Assembly: GCA_913776965.1 (NCBI GenBank)
Contig: CAJYQL010000133.1
Coordinates: 62,001 to 126,000 of the forward strand
From: an uncultured Xylophilus sp.
GTDB lineage: Bacteria; Pseudomonadota; Gammaproteobacteria; Burkholderiales; Burkholderiaceae_C
Length of the DNA: 64,000 bases
Reading direction: 5' to 3'
Of this stretch, positions 1-8,824 are shown piece after piece. The notes under the pieces are model-generated. The model saw nothing but the letters and a program-made list of their open reading frames with translations, ran no database searches and was not told the origin of the DNA. Positions within the stretch are counted from its first letter, which is position 1. Every line of letters starts with the position of its first letter. A program made the position numbers and the translations under genes.

Positions 1-109
1 CGATCAGCTCTTCCTTGGACTCGGGTGCAGGGTGGATGAATTCGGCGACCTTCTGCAGGAAGGTGCGTTTGTCTTCCTTTTCGAGGCGCGCAGGATGCGG
101 GTCGGACAC
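1..109 (-). CDS. corC: CorC/HlyC-family transporter-associated protein, N-terminal fragment
   Basis: This is the 5' end of a minus-strand gene that runs off the left edge of the window. About 36 residues are visible, starting with GTG at 109-107 (VSDPHPARLEKEDKR...) and followed by FLQKVAEFIHPAPESKEEL. That is the charged leader and opening helix typical of CorC proteins in Burkholderiales. These are cytoplasmic CBS-domain proteins linked to magnesium and cobalt efflux; the CBS and CorC_HlyC domains lie outside the window. No in-frame ATG exists upstream, so GTG is the likely start, although no strong ribosome binding site precedes it. The family call rests only on this N-terminal pattern. 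Confidence 0.6.
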   Translation of the reverse strand, partial: MSDPHPARLEKEDKRTFLQKVAEFIHPAPESKEELI

Positions 110-212
110 GGACGGGGGGTGCAGGACATGCGGTAGTAGGGGGACTGCAAGGATAGCGGATCGCCCGCCCGGCGGGGTTTTCCGAGGCGGTTTCGCCCCG
201 GCAGGCGCGCGC

Positions 213-932
213 CTACTGGCCCGAGCGGTGGCGGCCGTGGCGCACGCCCTGCCGCACTTCCTGCACGCCGTCGAGCACGTCGCGGAACTGCTTGGCCTGC
301 CGCTTCAGGCGGTAGTCCAGCTCGCCGACCTGGTCGGCGACGATCTGTCCGACACGGCTGTCGAAGTCCGCCGGCGGCAGCGTGAGGTAGGCCTCGGCTT
401 CCGAGCCGGCCCGGTGCACCTCGGCGCCGGCCCGCCGCGCGATCTTCAGCATCGCCGCGTTCTCGCTGAGTGCGTGCACGACGAGCTGGCCGACGCCTGC
501 ATTGCGCGCGTGCATCACGGCACGGCGGAACAGCCGTGCGCCGTAGCCCCGGCCCCGCGCCCGGGGCGCCACCGACACGCCGAACTCGGCGCTGCCCTTG
601 CCGGGGCCGTAGGCGAGGTGCGCCACCGCGATCAATTCGAGCTTGCGGTTATAGATGCCGAAGATCTCGTCGCGGTCGAAGTCCAGGGTCTCGGTGTACC
701 GGGCGATCTGTTCGTCGGTCGCGGCATAGCCGAAACGCAGGTAGCGGTCGGCGGGTGACAGCGCCAGCAGGTGGGCGAGGATGCGGCCGCGGTAGCGCGG
801 GCCGAGCGAGCGGATCGGCACCAGGGCCGGCGGCAGCGTCGCCGGGCCGCCGTCGAGGCCGGACACCGGACGCAGCCAGTCCCGTCCCGCACGGACGGAA
901 ACCTGCCACCAGTTTTTCGATGCGATCATCAT
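213..932 (-). CDS. GNAT-family N-acetyltransferase
   Basis: This is a 239-residue predicted cytoplasmic acetyltransferase. The GNAT core sits at about residues 50-180. The beta4/beta5 region reads AEFGVSVAPRARGRGYGARL and contains the R/Q-x-x-G-x-G/A acetyl-CoA pyrophosphate loop (RGRGYG). A helix with NAGV and then VVHALSENAAMLKIARRAG gives the usual C-terminal half. The tail of about 60 residues is basic and probably helical. The two first codons are both ATG (932 and 929). It follows corC in the same direction after about 100 bp, a neighbourhood often seen in Burkholderiales. The substrate (small molecule or protein) cannot be told from the sequence. Confidence 0.85.
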   Translation of the reverse strand: MMIASKNWWQVSVRAGRDWLRPVSGLDGGPATLPPALVPIRSLGPRYRGRILAHLLALSPADRYLRFGYAATDEQIARYTETLDFDRDEIFGIYNRKLELIAVAHLAYGPGKGSAEFGVSVAPRARGRGYGARLFRRAVMHARNAGVGQLVVHALSENAAMLKIARRAGAEVHRAGSEAEAYLTLPPADFDSRVGQIVADQVGELDYRLKRQAKQFRDVLDGVQEVRQGVRHGRHRSGQ

Positions 933-1008
933 CTGATTTTAAGGGTTAGCCCTTATTCTTGGGGTCGCCCTCCGGATACCCCCACCGCCGCCTGCCAGGA
1001 GACCCTGC

Positions 1009-2301
1009 TTGACCGCTCTCGCCGACACCGACGCGAACCCGATCGCCCTGGATCTCATCATGGGCGCCGCCGAGAAGCACGACATCGTCGCCTCGGAAGA
1101 CATATTCGACGACCGCGGCGTCAAGCTCTGGTCCAGCGGCCAGACGATCAGCCGCTCGCTGCAGCAGCGGCTGCTCGAACGCAAGCTCCAGCGCCCGCTC
1201 GAATCGTGCCTGCGCGCCCAGGACGGCGTGAGCATCATCGACCTGCTCGACGACACCGACGCCTTCTTCTCGAACGACCAGGATGCGCTGGCGCGGGCGC
1301 TGAAGCCGCAGGCCCTGGCGATCGCGCACGAGATTCCGCAGATGCAGCTGCATCCGGTGGCGCAGCTGCTGCTGACCGCGGTGCGCACCTCCGGTTCGGC
1401 GGCGTATACCCATGCGGTGCGCGGCATGGTGCTGGCCGGCGCGCTGGCCGTGGCCGCCGGGCGGCCCGAGGACACCTACTTCCTGCGGCTCGCGCTCACC
1501 GGCGGCCTGCTGCACGACATCGGCGAGATGTACGTCGATCCGCAGTACCTGCGCGCCACCCACACGCTCGGCATCGAGCAGTACCGCCATGTGGTCGCCC
1601 ACCCGCAGATCGGCCAGCGCCTGCTCGCCTCGCAGACCGACTATCCGCCCGAGCTGGCGCGCGCGATCGGCGAGCACCACGAGCGGCTCGACGGCAGCGG
1701 CTACCCGGCGCAGCGGCGGGCCGACGCGGTGTCGCCGCTCGGCCAGCTGCTCGCAGTGATGGAAACCACGCTCGGCATCTGCCACAGCGCCGAAACGCCG
1801 CTGGCGCGCGCCAGCTTCGCGATGCGGGTGATCCCCGGCGAATTCTCGCTGCGCTGGGTCGGGCCGGTCGTGTCGGCCGCCCAGGCCGCCGCAGAGGACC
1901 TGGGCGCAGGCGCCGCCGACAGCGCGGCCGTGGAAGACCTGGATCGCCGGCTGGAAGACTGCCGGGCGCGCGCCGCGACCATCGGCAGCCGCTCGTCGGA
2001 CGAGACGGTGCGCCGCATCTGCGCCAAGGCCCACCACCTGCTGGGTCGGCTGCGGGCCGGCTGGAACGCGGTCGGAATGTGGTCGGCCGGCGGCGAGGAT
2101 CTCGGCCCGGCCGAAGGGTTCGAGCAGCGGATGGCCGCACGCGAGTTGGCCTGGCGCATGCGGTATGTGCAGCGTGAATGCCTGTGGCCGGTGCGCGACC
2201 TGTCGGCCGCCGGCGCCGAGGCGCTGCAGCCGCTCTGGGATGCGCTGGCGCCGGCCGAGACCTCCAAGGGAGCGCCGCAGGTCGCCGCCGCAGCGGGCTG
2301 A
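1009..2301 (+). CDS. HD-GYP domain protein, probable c-di-GMP phosphodiesterase
   Basis: This is a 430-residue cytoplasmic protein. The HD-GYP signature is visible as LLHDIGEMY (HD at 169-170), AHPQIGQRLL (about 197-206) and HHERLDGSGYP (223-233). In this family these residues bind a di- or trinuclear metal site that hydrolyses cyclic di-GMP. Lys of the usual HDIGK is replaced by Glu here. The first 130 residues and the last 190 match no sensor domain I recognise. The start is TTG at 1009 with AGGAG at 997-1001. It diverges from the GNAT gene across 76 bp. A diguanylate cyclase lies about 9 kb away. Confidence 0.85.
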   Translation: MTALADTDANPIALDLIMGAAEKHDIVASEDIFDDRGVKLWSSGQTISRSLQQRLLERKLQRPLESCLRAQDGVSIIDLLDDTDAFFSNDQDALARALKPQALAIAHEIPQMQLHPVAQLLLTAVRTSGSAAYTHAVRGMVLAGALAVAAGRPEDTYFLRLALTGGLLHDIGEMYVDPQYLRATHTLGIEQYRHVVAHPQIGQRLLASQTDYPPELARAIGEHHERLDGSGYPAQRRADAVSPLGQLLAVMETTLGICHSAETPLARASFAMRVIPGEFSLRWVGPVVSAAQAAAEDLGAGAADSAAVEDLDRRLEDCRARAATIGSRSSDETVRRICAKAHHLLGRLRAGWNAVGMWSAGGEDLGPAEGFEQRMAARELAWRMRYVQRECLWPVRDLSAAGAEALQPLWDALAPAETSKGAPQVAAAAG

Positions 2302-2303
2302 CC

Positions 2304-2325
2304 CGGCGGCGCAGCGCAGCCGCCG
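2304..2325. terminator. GC-rich hairpin between convergent genes
   Basis: A perfect 7-bp stem (CGGCGGC at 2304-2310, GCCGCCG at 2319-2325) with an 8-nt loop fills most of the 37-bp gap between the HD-GYP gene and the convergent PLP-enzyme gene. It lacks a T-tract, so it may only assist termination. Confidence 0.35.
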
Positions 2326-2338
2326 CAGCCCTGCCGTC

Positions 2339-3394
2339 TCAGCCCAGCAGCGCCTCGATCCGATCGGCCGCCGCGGCGCAGCAGCCGAAGCGTTCGGCGA
2401 CCCACGCCTCGTCGTGGTAGGTCGGCAGGTAGCGCTCGCCGGCATCGCACAGCAGCGACAGCAGCGAGCCCGGCTCTCCCGCACTCTGCATGGCCTGAGC
2501 GAGCCGCAGCATCGCCACGAAGTTGGTGCCGGTGGACGGCCCGACCCGCCGGCCGATCAGGCGCGACAGCAGCCGCATGCCGGCGATCGATTCGTCGTCC
2601 GGCACCTCCTCCATCCGGTCCACCAGCGTACGCACGAAGCTCGGCTCCACCCGCGGCCGGCCGATGCCCTCGATGCGGGAGCCCGGCGCGGTCAGCGTCG
2701 CGTCGCCGGTGCGGTGGTAGGCAGCGAACACCGAGCCGGCCGGGTCGGCCACGCAGACCTGCGCGGCATGGCGCTGGTAGCGCAGATAGCGGCCGATGGT
2801 CGCGCTGGTGCCACCGGTGCCCGCGCCCACCACGATCCAGCGCGGTATCGGATGCCGCTCGCGCTGCATCTGCACGAACATGCTCTCGGCGATGTTGTTG
2901 TTGCCGCGCCAGTCGGTGGCCCGCTCGGCATAGGTGAACTGATCCATGTAATGGCCACCGGTCGCGGCGGCCACGGCCCGGGCGGCGGCGTACACCTCGT
3001 CGGCCCGGTCCACGAAATGGCAGCGGCCGCCATGAAAGGCGATCAGCGCGATCTTCTCGGCCGAGGTGCTGCGCGGCATCACCGCCACGAAGGGCAGGCC
3101 GAGCAGCCGCGCGAAATAGGCCTCGCTCACCGCGGTGGAGCCGCTGGAGGATTCGACGATCGTCGAGCCTTGATGAATCCAGCCGTTGCACAGCGCATAA
3201 AGGAACAGTGAACGCGCCAGCCGGTGCTTCAGGCTGCCGGTGGGATGGGTGGACTCGTCCTTCAGGTAGAAGTCGATGCCCTGCGCGGCGAAGCCCGGCA
3301 GCGGCAGCGGGATCAGGTGGGTGTCGGCGCTGCGGTGGTAGTCGGCCTCGATGCGGGCGATCGCGTCGTACAGCCAGGGGCTCGGGTGCGTCAT
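2339..3394 (-). CDS. PLP-dependent cysteine synthase-fold enzyme (Cds1-like L-cysteine desulfhydrase)
   Basis: This is a 351-residue fold-type II PLP enzyme. The Schiff-base lysine is in [13 protein letters not shown] (about residues 47-59). A substrate loop follows in [16 protein letters not shown] (82-97). The phosphate-binding glycine stretch is [15 protein letters not shown] (about 194-208), and the late motif STGTNFV also fits the family. It resembles the Cds1 group, which releases H2S and pyruvate from cysteine, more than biosynthetic CysK/CysM, because the N-terminus and the asparagine loop differ. That sub-assignment is inference. An Lrp/AsnC regulator ends 17 bp upstream on the same strand, so the two may be cotranscribed. 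Confidence 0.8.
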   Translation of the reverse strand: MTHPSPWLYDAIARIEADYHRSADTHLIPLPLPGFAAQGIDFYLKDESTHPTGSLKHRLARSLFLYALCNGWIHQGSTIVESSSGSTAVSEAYFARLLGLPFVAVMPRSTSAEKIALIAFHGGRCHFVDRADEVYAAARAVAAATGGHYMDQFTYAERATDWRGNNNIAESMFVQMQRERHPIPRWIVVGAGTGGTSATIGRYLRYQRHAAQVCVADPAGSVFAAYHRTGDATLTAPGSRIEGIGRPRVEPSFVRTLVDRMEEVPDDESIAGMRLLSRLIGRRVGPSTGTNFVAMLRLAQAMQSAGEPGSLLSLLCDAGERYLPTYHDEAWVAERFGCCAAAADRIEALLG

Positions 3395-3411
3395 GCCGGC
3401 ATTGTCCGGCC

Positions 3412-3885
3412 TCAGAGCGGCACCGCCGTCGTCGCCTTGACCCGGTCGAGCACGAAGCTGGTCTTACAGTCCTGCACGCTCGGGTGCTTGAGCAGGGTGT
3501 CCATGATGAAGCGGCTGTAGTGCGCCATGTCGGCGACCACCACGCGCAGCAGATAGTCCATCTCGCCGGTCAGGGCTGCGCACTCGACCACCTCGGGCCA
3601 GGTCTGCACGCTCGCGCGGAACAGGTCCATCGGATTGCGCTTGTGGCTCTCGGTGTGCTTTTCCAGCCGCACGTTCAGGTAGGCGGTCAGGCCCAGGCCG
3701 ACCGACTCGGGCCGGATCAGCGCCACGTAGCGGTCGATCACCCGGCTGTCTTCCAGCCGCCGCACCCGGCGCAGGACGGCACTCGGCGACAGGCCGACCG
3801 CCTCGGCGATCTGGTCGTAGGTGGCGCGGCCGTCGGCCTGCAGGCTGCGCAGGATCTGGATGTCGAGCTTGTCGAGTGCTTCCAT
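3412..3885 (-). CDS. Lrp/AsnC-family transcriptional regulator
   Basis: This is a 157-residue regulator counted from [20 protein letters not shown]. An in-frame ATG at 3936 would add 17 residues ([17 protein letters not shown]) that do not fit the family. The N-terminal winged helix-turn-helix includes [20 protein letters not shown]. The C-terminal RAM/AsnC ligand domain includes [19 protein letters not shown]. It is divergent from hpd, and such pairs in Proteobacteria usually mean that the regulator controls tyrosine degradation. A candidate operator lies in the shared gap. The gene reads toward the Cds1-like enzyme, which could be another target. Confidence 0.9.
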   Translation of the reverse strand: MEALDKLDIQILRSLQADGRATYDQIAEAVGLSPSAVLRRVRRLEDSRVIDRYVALIRPESVGLGLTAYLNVRLEKHTESHKRNPMDLFRASVQTWPEVVECAALTGEMDYLLRVVVADMAHYSRFIMDTLLKHPSVQDCKTSFVLDRVKATTAVPL

Positions 3886-3936
3886 CGCGCCGATTCTGCA
3901 GGATTCATGCACCGAGAGTCTCCAAGGCGCCGCCAT

Positions 3937-3953
3937 TTGCAGTAAATCTGCTT
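3937..3953. promoter_or_regulatory. Candidate Lrp/AsnC operator between regulator and hpd
   Basis: The inverted repeat TTGCAG-TAAAT-CTGCTT has perfect GCAG/CTGC arms around an A/T-rich centre. It lies in the 140-bp divergent gap between the Lrp-type regulator and hpd. The layout fits the loose Lrp-family site pattern. The call rests on symmetry and position only. Confidence 0.35.
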
Positions 3954-4025
3954 GCCGACGCAGGCACGATGGAAGCCGTGACCGAACCTGATTCGCCTCT
4001 AATGGCCCCGACCGGAGACCACCCG

Positions 4026-5159
4026 ATGACCGCCGCCCTGCCCGCCTCCACCACCACCGCTTCCGCCACCGACGCCTGGGACAACCCGATGGGCACCGAC
4101 GGCTTTGAGTTCATCGAATACGCCGCACCCGACCCGGCTGCCATGGGCAAAGTGTTCGAGCAGATGGGCTTCCGGCCGGTGGCCAAACACCGCCACAAGG
4201 ACGTGACGCTCTACCGCCAGGGCACGATCAACTTCATCATCAACGCCGAGCCGGATTCCTTCGCCCAGCGCTTCGCCCGCGCCCACGGCCCGAGCGTCTG
4301 CGCCATCGCCTTCCGGGTGCAGGACGCCAAGGCCGCCTACGAGCGGGCGATCGCGCTCGGCGCCTGGGGCTTCGCCGACAAGGCGGGCCCGGGCGAGCTG
4401 AACATCCCGGCGATCAAGGGCATCGGCGACAGCCTGATCTACCTGGTGGACCGCTGGCGCGGCAAGAACGGCGCGCAGCCGGGCGACATCGGCAACATCG
4501 GCTTCTACGACGTGGACTTCGAGGCACTGCCGGGCGTGAGCGCCGAGGAGGCGCTGAACCCGAAGGGCCACGGCCTGACCTACATCGACCACCTGACGCA
4601 CAACGTGCACCGCGGCCGGATGGCCGAATGGGCCGGCTTCTACGAGCGGCTGTTCAACTTCCGCGAGATCAAGTACTTCGACATCGAAGGCCAGGTGACC
4701 GGCGTGAAGAGCAAGGCGATGACCAGCCCCTGCGGCAAGATCCGCATTCCGATCAACGAGGAAGGCAAGGAAAAGGCCGGCCAGATCCAGGAGTACCTGG
4801 ACAAGTACAACGGCGAGGGCATCCAGCACATCGCGATGGGCTCGGACGACCTGTACGCCACGGTGGATGCGCTGCGGGCCGGCGGCGTGAAGCTGCTCGA
4901 CACGATCGACACCTACTACGAACTGATCGACAAGCGCATCCCGGGCCACGGCGAGAGCGTCGAGGAACTGCAGAAGCGCAAGATCCTCGTCGACGGCGTG
5001 GCCGGCAAGCTGTTGCTGCAGATCTTCTCGGAAAACCAGCTAGGTCCGATCTTCTTCGAGTTCATCCAGAGGAAGGGCGACGACGGTTTCGGCAACGGCA
5101 ACTTCAAGGCGCTGTTCGAGAGCATCGAGCTCGACCAGATGCGCCGCGGAGTACTCTAG
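4026..5159 (+). CDS. hpd: 4-hydroxyphenylpyruvate dioxygenase
   Basis: This 377-residue Fe(II) enzyme converts 4-hydroxyphenylpyruvate to homogentisate in phenylalanine/tyrosine catabolism. It has two vicinal-oxygen-chelate halves. The metal ligands are visible as the His in YIDHLTHNV, the His in [11 protein letters not shown] and the Glu in [12 protein letters not shown]. The C-terminal helix [14 protein letters not shown] is characteristic of the family. The start is ATG 4026 with GGAG at 4014-4017; longer in-frame starts (from 3876) would run back through the regulator promoter. phhA follows after 118 bp, so phenylalanine to tyrosine to 4-hydroxyphenylpyruvate to homogentisate is nearly covered here. 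The transaminase and later enzymes are not in the window. Confidence 0.95.
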   Translation: MTAALPASTTTASATDAWDNPMGTDGFEFIEYAAPDPAAMGKVFEQMGFRPVAKHRHKDVTLYRQGTINFIINAEPDSFAQRFARAHGPSVCAIAFRVQDAKAAYERAIALGAWGFADKAGPGELNIPAIKGIGDSLIYLVDRWRGKNGAQPGDIGNIGFYDVDFEALPGVSAEEALNPKGHGLTYIDHLTHNVHRGRMAEWAGFYERLFNFREIKYFDIEGQVTGVKSKAMTSPCGKIRIPINEEGKEKAGQIQEYLDKYNGEGIQHIAMGSDDLYATVDALRAGGVKLLDTIDTYYELIDKRIPGHGESVEELQKRKILVDGVAGKLLLQIFSENQLGPIFFEFIQRKGDDGFGNGNFKALFESIELDQMRRGVL

Positions 5160-5277
5160 GCACACCCCCAGGCTTGTGCAGCCCGCTGTCGCGGGCGGTC
5201 GCCGCCCACACCCCTTGCAGCGGGCGCCGCTGGCGAGCCGTGGCGGGCAGGCGCGACGAATCCACGGAGGAGCGAGC

Positions 5278-6165
5278 ATGCAGACACCAGAACTCCACGG
5301 TCTGGCCGCCGGCGATGCGGCGGTGCCGCCGAGTGCGGACTGGACCATCGACCAGGGCTGGGACGCCTACACCGCCGAGGACCATGCGGTCTGGCGCACG
5401 CTGTTCGAGCGGCAGAGCGCCCTGCTGCCCGGCCGCGCCTGCGACGCCTTCGTCGCCGGCATGCGCGACCTGCCGATCGGCGCCGACCGCATCCCCGATT
5501 TCCGCGCGCTCAGCGCGGTGCTGAAGGGGCGCACCGGCTGGGAGGTGGTCGCGGTGCCGGGCCTGGTGCCCGACGACGTGTTCTTCGGCCACCTGGCGGC
5601 GCGGCGCTTCCCGGCCGGGCATTTCATCCGCAAGCGCCACCAGCTCGACTACCTGGAAGAGCCCGACGTCTTCCACGACGTGTTCGGCCATGTGCCGATG
5701 CTGATGGACCCGGCGATGGCCGACTACATCCAGGCCTACGGCCGCGGCGGGCTGAAGGCGCAGCAGCGCGGCATGCTCGACCGGCTGGCGCGGGTCTACT
5801 GGTACACGGTGGAATTCGGGCTGGTGCAGCAGAACGACGGCCTGCGCATCTACGGCGCGGGCATCGCCTCGTCGGCGACCGAAACCCGCTTCGCGCTCGA
5901 CGATCCGTCGCCGAACCGCATCGCCTTCGACCTGGAACGGGTGATGCGCACCCGCTACCGGATCGACGACTTCCAGGAAACGTATTTCGTGATCGACAGC
6001 CTGGAGGCGCTGCTGGCGCTCGACCGGATCGACTTCGACCCGCTGTACGCCCGCGTGGCGGCAGGTGCCGAATACGCGCCGGGCGACGTGCTGCCGGAAG
6101 ACCGGGTGCTGCACCGAGGCACCGGTCGCTACCATGCGACCCGGCCGTCACATGCTATCGAATAG
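5278..6165 (+). CDS. phhA: Phenylalanine 4-monooxygenase
   Basis: This is a 295-residue bacterial-type pterin-dependent phenylalanine hydroxylase. The iron site is visible as DVFHDVFGHVPML, which carries both His ligands, with the Glu ligand in YWYTVEFGLV. The residues GAGIASSATE and YRIDDFQETYFVI also match the family. ATG 5278 follows GGAGG at 5266-5270; the reading frame is open back to 5176, but no other start has such a site. No pterin carbinolamine dehydratase gene (phhB) is adjacent. The last four codons and the TAG stop (HAIE-stop) lie inside a two-hairpin repeat, so the natural C-terminus has been set by the repeat. Confidence 0.95.
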   Translation: MQTPELHGLAAGDAAVPPSADWTIDQGWDAYTAEDHAVWRTLFERQSALLPGRACDAFVAGMRDLPIGADRIPDFRALSAVLKGRTGWEVVAVPGLVPDDVFFGHLAARRFPAGHFIRKRHQLDYLEEPDVFHDVFGHVPMLMDPAMADYIQAYGRGGLKAQQRGMLDRLARVYWYTVEFGLVQQNDGLRIYGAGIASSATETRFALDDPSPNRIAFDLERVMRTRYRIDDFQETYFVIDSLEALLALDRIDFDPLYARVAAGAEYAPGDVLPEDRVLHRGTGRYHATRPSHAIE

Positions 6166-6207
6166 ATAGCTAGCTGCGCAGGCACCACCTGCGCAGAAGG
6201 CCGATTT
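6154..6207 (+). repeat. Two-hairpin repeat, copy 1 (phhA 3' end)
   Basis: The first hairpin has a 6-bp stem (GCTATC 6154-6159, GATAGC 6165-6170) and the second a perfect 9-bp stem (CTGCGCAGG 6174-6182, CCTGCGCAG 6188-6196). The tail is AAGGCCGATTT. The copy contains the stop codon of phhA and fills the gap to the convergent reductase gene, so it may act as a bidirectional terminator. Other copies are near 15131, 31783, 39528, 48663 and 56661. Confidence 0.8.
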
Positions 6208-6212
6208 CCTGC

Positions 6213-8822
6213 TCAATACACGTCGCGGCGGTAGCGGCCTGCGGCGATCAGGTCGTCCACCGCGGCCGCGCCGAGGATGTCCGCCAAGGCGGCGTCCACG
6301 CCCGCGGCCATGCCGTGCAGGCTGCCGCAGACGAACAGCACCGCCCCGTCGTCGATCCACCGGCACAGGCGTTCGGCTTCGGCGCGCAGGGTATCCTGCA
6401 CGTAATGGCGCGTCGGCTGGTCGCGGGAGTAGGCGACGTCGAGCCGCTCCAGGGCGCCGGCCGCGTGCCAGCCGGCGGCTTCCCGCTCGCAGAAGGCGTC
6501 GTGCGCCCGCTGGCGTTCCCCATACAACAGCCAGTGGCGGCGCTGTCCGGCACGGATGCGGGCCGACAGGTGGCCGCGCAGCCCGGCGTAGCCCGACCCG
6601 TTGCCGATGAAGATCGCTGGCGTACCGCCGGCCACCGGCGCGAAGGCCGGGTTGTCGACCAGCCGCAGATCGACCGGCCCGCCCAGCGGCGCATGTACCG
6701 TGAGCCAGCCCGAGGCGAGGCCGAGGCCTGCGTCGTGCCGGGCTTGCCGGACCAGGAGCCGCAGCGCGCCCTCCTCCGGCACCGACGCGACCGAATAGCG
6801 GCGCGGCGCGAGCGGCACCAGCCGGTCCGCGACCGCCTGCGGCGAGGCGTCCGCCGCTTGGTCGCCGGGCAGCGGCAGCACGCTGGCGGCGAGCGCGTCG
6901 GCCAGCGGCCGCGTGCGGCCCTGCCACCGGACCGGCGTAGCGCCGTCGAACGCGAGGCGCTGCAGCACGGCGGCGACGGCCTCGAGCGCCTGACGCGGCA
7001 GGATCTCGGCCAGGGCACCGGCGCGCCAGTCCACGCTGCGGCCGGCAGGCGGCTTCAGCACGAGATCGAACAGCGGCGCGCCCAGACTGCCGGGATTGCA
7101 GTGCGCGCGGCGGGCGAGACACCAGGAGCCGAAGGCGCCCGCCGTGTCGGCAGCGTCCGTCGCGGCCCCGGCGTCTACGGCGCCTGCGCCCTCGTCCCAC
7201 ACGGCGCCCGCCTGCGCCGCCAGCGCGGACTGCCACGCGCCCCAGTCCGCCGGGTCTTCGCCGTCCAGCTCGACCGGCGGAAACAGCGGCTGGGCGCCGA
7301 GACGCTGCAGCTGATGGGCCAGCGCGTGGCCGAAACCGCAGAAGGCGGCGTACTGCCGGTCGCCGAGCGCCAGCAGGCCGTAGCGCAATTGCGGCAGCGC
7401 GCCGGCCGTCGCCTGCGCCAGGTCGCGGGCAAAGCGGCGTGCGGCGTCGGGCGGATCGCCGTCGCCGAAGGTGCTGGCGACGAACAGCACCTGCCGGACA
7501 TGCCGCAGCTGTTCGGCGTCGAGCCGCGACACCGGCGCCAGCACCGCGGGCCGTCCGGCCGCCTGCAGCGCGGCCGCCGTGCGGATCGCCAGCCGCTCGG
7601 CGCGCCCGGCCTGGCTGGCATACGCGACCAGCCACGGCTCGCCGCCGGCGCCGGAAAGCGCGGGCGCGCCGCCGCCGGCCGTGGCCAGCGCGTCGCGCGC
7701 CCGTCGCACCGCGCGCGCCTTGCGACGGCGGTCGAGGTACAGCATCCAGCCGGTGACCGCGAACAGCGGCAGCGCGAGCGCGGCGGCGGTCATCGCGATG
7801 CGGCCCGGCAGGCCGAAGTAGGTGCCCATGTGCAGCGGATAGATCGCGCCGAGTGCCCGCCGCCCGGCCGGCAGCGCGGCGAAACGCTCGTCGAGCACCA
7901 CCGTGCCGTCGGTCGCCACATTCAGCCGGTTGCGCGCACGTTCGTGCGCGGCGTCGCTGCCGAGCCAGCTGAACTGGACCGGCTGGCCGGCGCGCTCGGG
8001 CAGCCGCAGCTGGACCCGCTGCCAGTCGCCCCCGGTCGTGCGCAGGAAGGCGGCCCAGGCCGGCCCGAGGTCCGGTGCAGGCGCCGGCGCGGCCGGCCGC
8101 TCCCGCATCGCAGCCGACCGGACCGGGGCGGCCATGCGCGGTGCGGCGCCGGCCCAGCGGTCGACCGGCGCGCGGATGCCGTCGAAGGCCCAGTACAGGC
8201 CGGTGAGCGTGAACACGACGTACGCGACCAGTGCCCAGGTGCCGGCCACCGAATGCAGGCCCCAAAGGAAGGAGCGGCCCTTCAGCGCCGGATCGAAGGT
8301 GAGCCAGGTGCGCCACGAGGCGAGCGGCCGGCGCGGCCAGCGCAGATACAGCCCCGACAGCGACAGGAACAGCAGGCAGCCCGCCAGCACGCCGGTCACG
8401 ACCCGGCCGTCCTCGCGCGGCAGCAGCAGCCAGCGGTGCAGGCGCTCGACCCATTCGAAGAAATCCTCGCCGTGGCGCTCCGGCAGCCGTGCGCCGGTGG
8501 CGGGGTCGAGCCGCACCGTGTCGCCGCGGCGCTGGCCGGGCGGCGGCGCGAAGACGACCTCGGCGGCCCGGCCCGGATCGGCCTGCAGCGTGATGCGCTG
8601 CACCGGCCGCCCGTCGCTGGACGCCCGCGCCGCATCGGCCAGCGCCTGCGGCGGCAATGCCGGCGCACCGCGGGTGTCGACCCAGGCGGTGCCGGGGTTC
8701 CAGAGGTCGAGCAGCTCCTCGTGGAAGGCGTACACCGCCCCCGACAGGCCGATCACGACCAGCACCGTCCCGGCGGTGATGCCGAGGAACCAGTGCAGCT
8801 GGAACCAGATTTTCTTGAACAA
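6213..8822 (-). CDS. PepSY-flavodoxin-ferredoxin reductase fusion, probable ferri-siderophore reductase
   Basis: This inner-membrane oxidoreductase has about 869 residues. The N-terminal part is a PepSY transmembrane region: LFKKIWFQLHWFLGI, several hydrophobic helices, and HRWLLLPREDGR. A flavodoxin domain follows (WLVAYASQAGRAERLA, then VASTFGDGDPPDAA and ALGDRQYAAFCGFG). Last comes a sulfite-reductase/FNR-type FAD-NAD(P)H domain (RRYSVASVPEEG, FIGNGSGYAGL, HWLLYGERQ). It begins at the last codons of the TonB receptor gene, where TTG at 8822 follows the TGA at 8825-8827; no ATG is available, so the exact start is uncertain. The tight coupling suggests reduction of ferric siderophore taken up by that receptor, with electrons passed from NAD(P)H to periplasmic iron. 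Confidence 0.85.
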   Translation of the reverse strand: MFKKIWFQLHWFLGITAGTVLVVIGLSGAVYAFHEELLDLWNPGTAWVDTRGAPALPPQALADAARASSDGRPVQRITLQADPGRAAEVVFAPPPGQRRGDTVRLDPATGARLPERHGEDFFEWVERLHRWLLLPREDGRVVTGVLAGCLLFLSLSGLYLRWPRRPLASWRTWLTFDPALKGRSFLWGLHSVAGTWALVAYVVFTLTGLYWAFDGIRAPVDRWAGAAPRMAAPVRSAAMRERPAAPAPAPDLGPAWAAFLRTTGGDWQRVQLRLPERAGQPVQFSWLGSDAAHERARNRLNVATDGTVVLDERFAALPAGRRALGAIYPLHMGTYFGLPGRIAMTAAALALPLFAVTGWMLYLDRRRKARAVRRARDALATAGGGAPALSGAGGEPWLVAYASQAGRAERLAIRTAAALQAAGRPAVLAPVSRLDAEQLRHVRQVLFVASTFGDGDPPDAARRFARDLAQATAGALPQLRYGLLALGDRQYAAFCGFGHALAHQLQRLGAQPLFPPVELDGEDPADWGAWQSALAAQAGAVWDEGAGAVDAGAATDAADTAGAFGSWCLARRAHCNPGSLGAPLFDLVLKPPAGRSVDWRAGALAEILPRQALEAVAAVLQRLAFDGATPVRWQGRTRPLADALAASVLPLPGDQAADASPQAVADRLVPLAPRRYSVASVPEEGALRLLVRQARHDAGLGLASGWLTVHAPLGGPVDLRLVDNPAFAPVAGGTPAIFIGNGSGYAGLRGHLSARIRAGQRRHWLLYGERQRAHDAFCEREAAGWHAAGALERLDVAYSRDQPTRHYVQDTLRAEAERLCRWIDDGAVLFVCGSLHGMAAGVDAALADILGAAAVDDLIAAGRYRRDVY

Positions 8823-8824
8823 GG

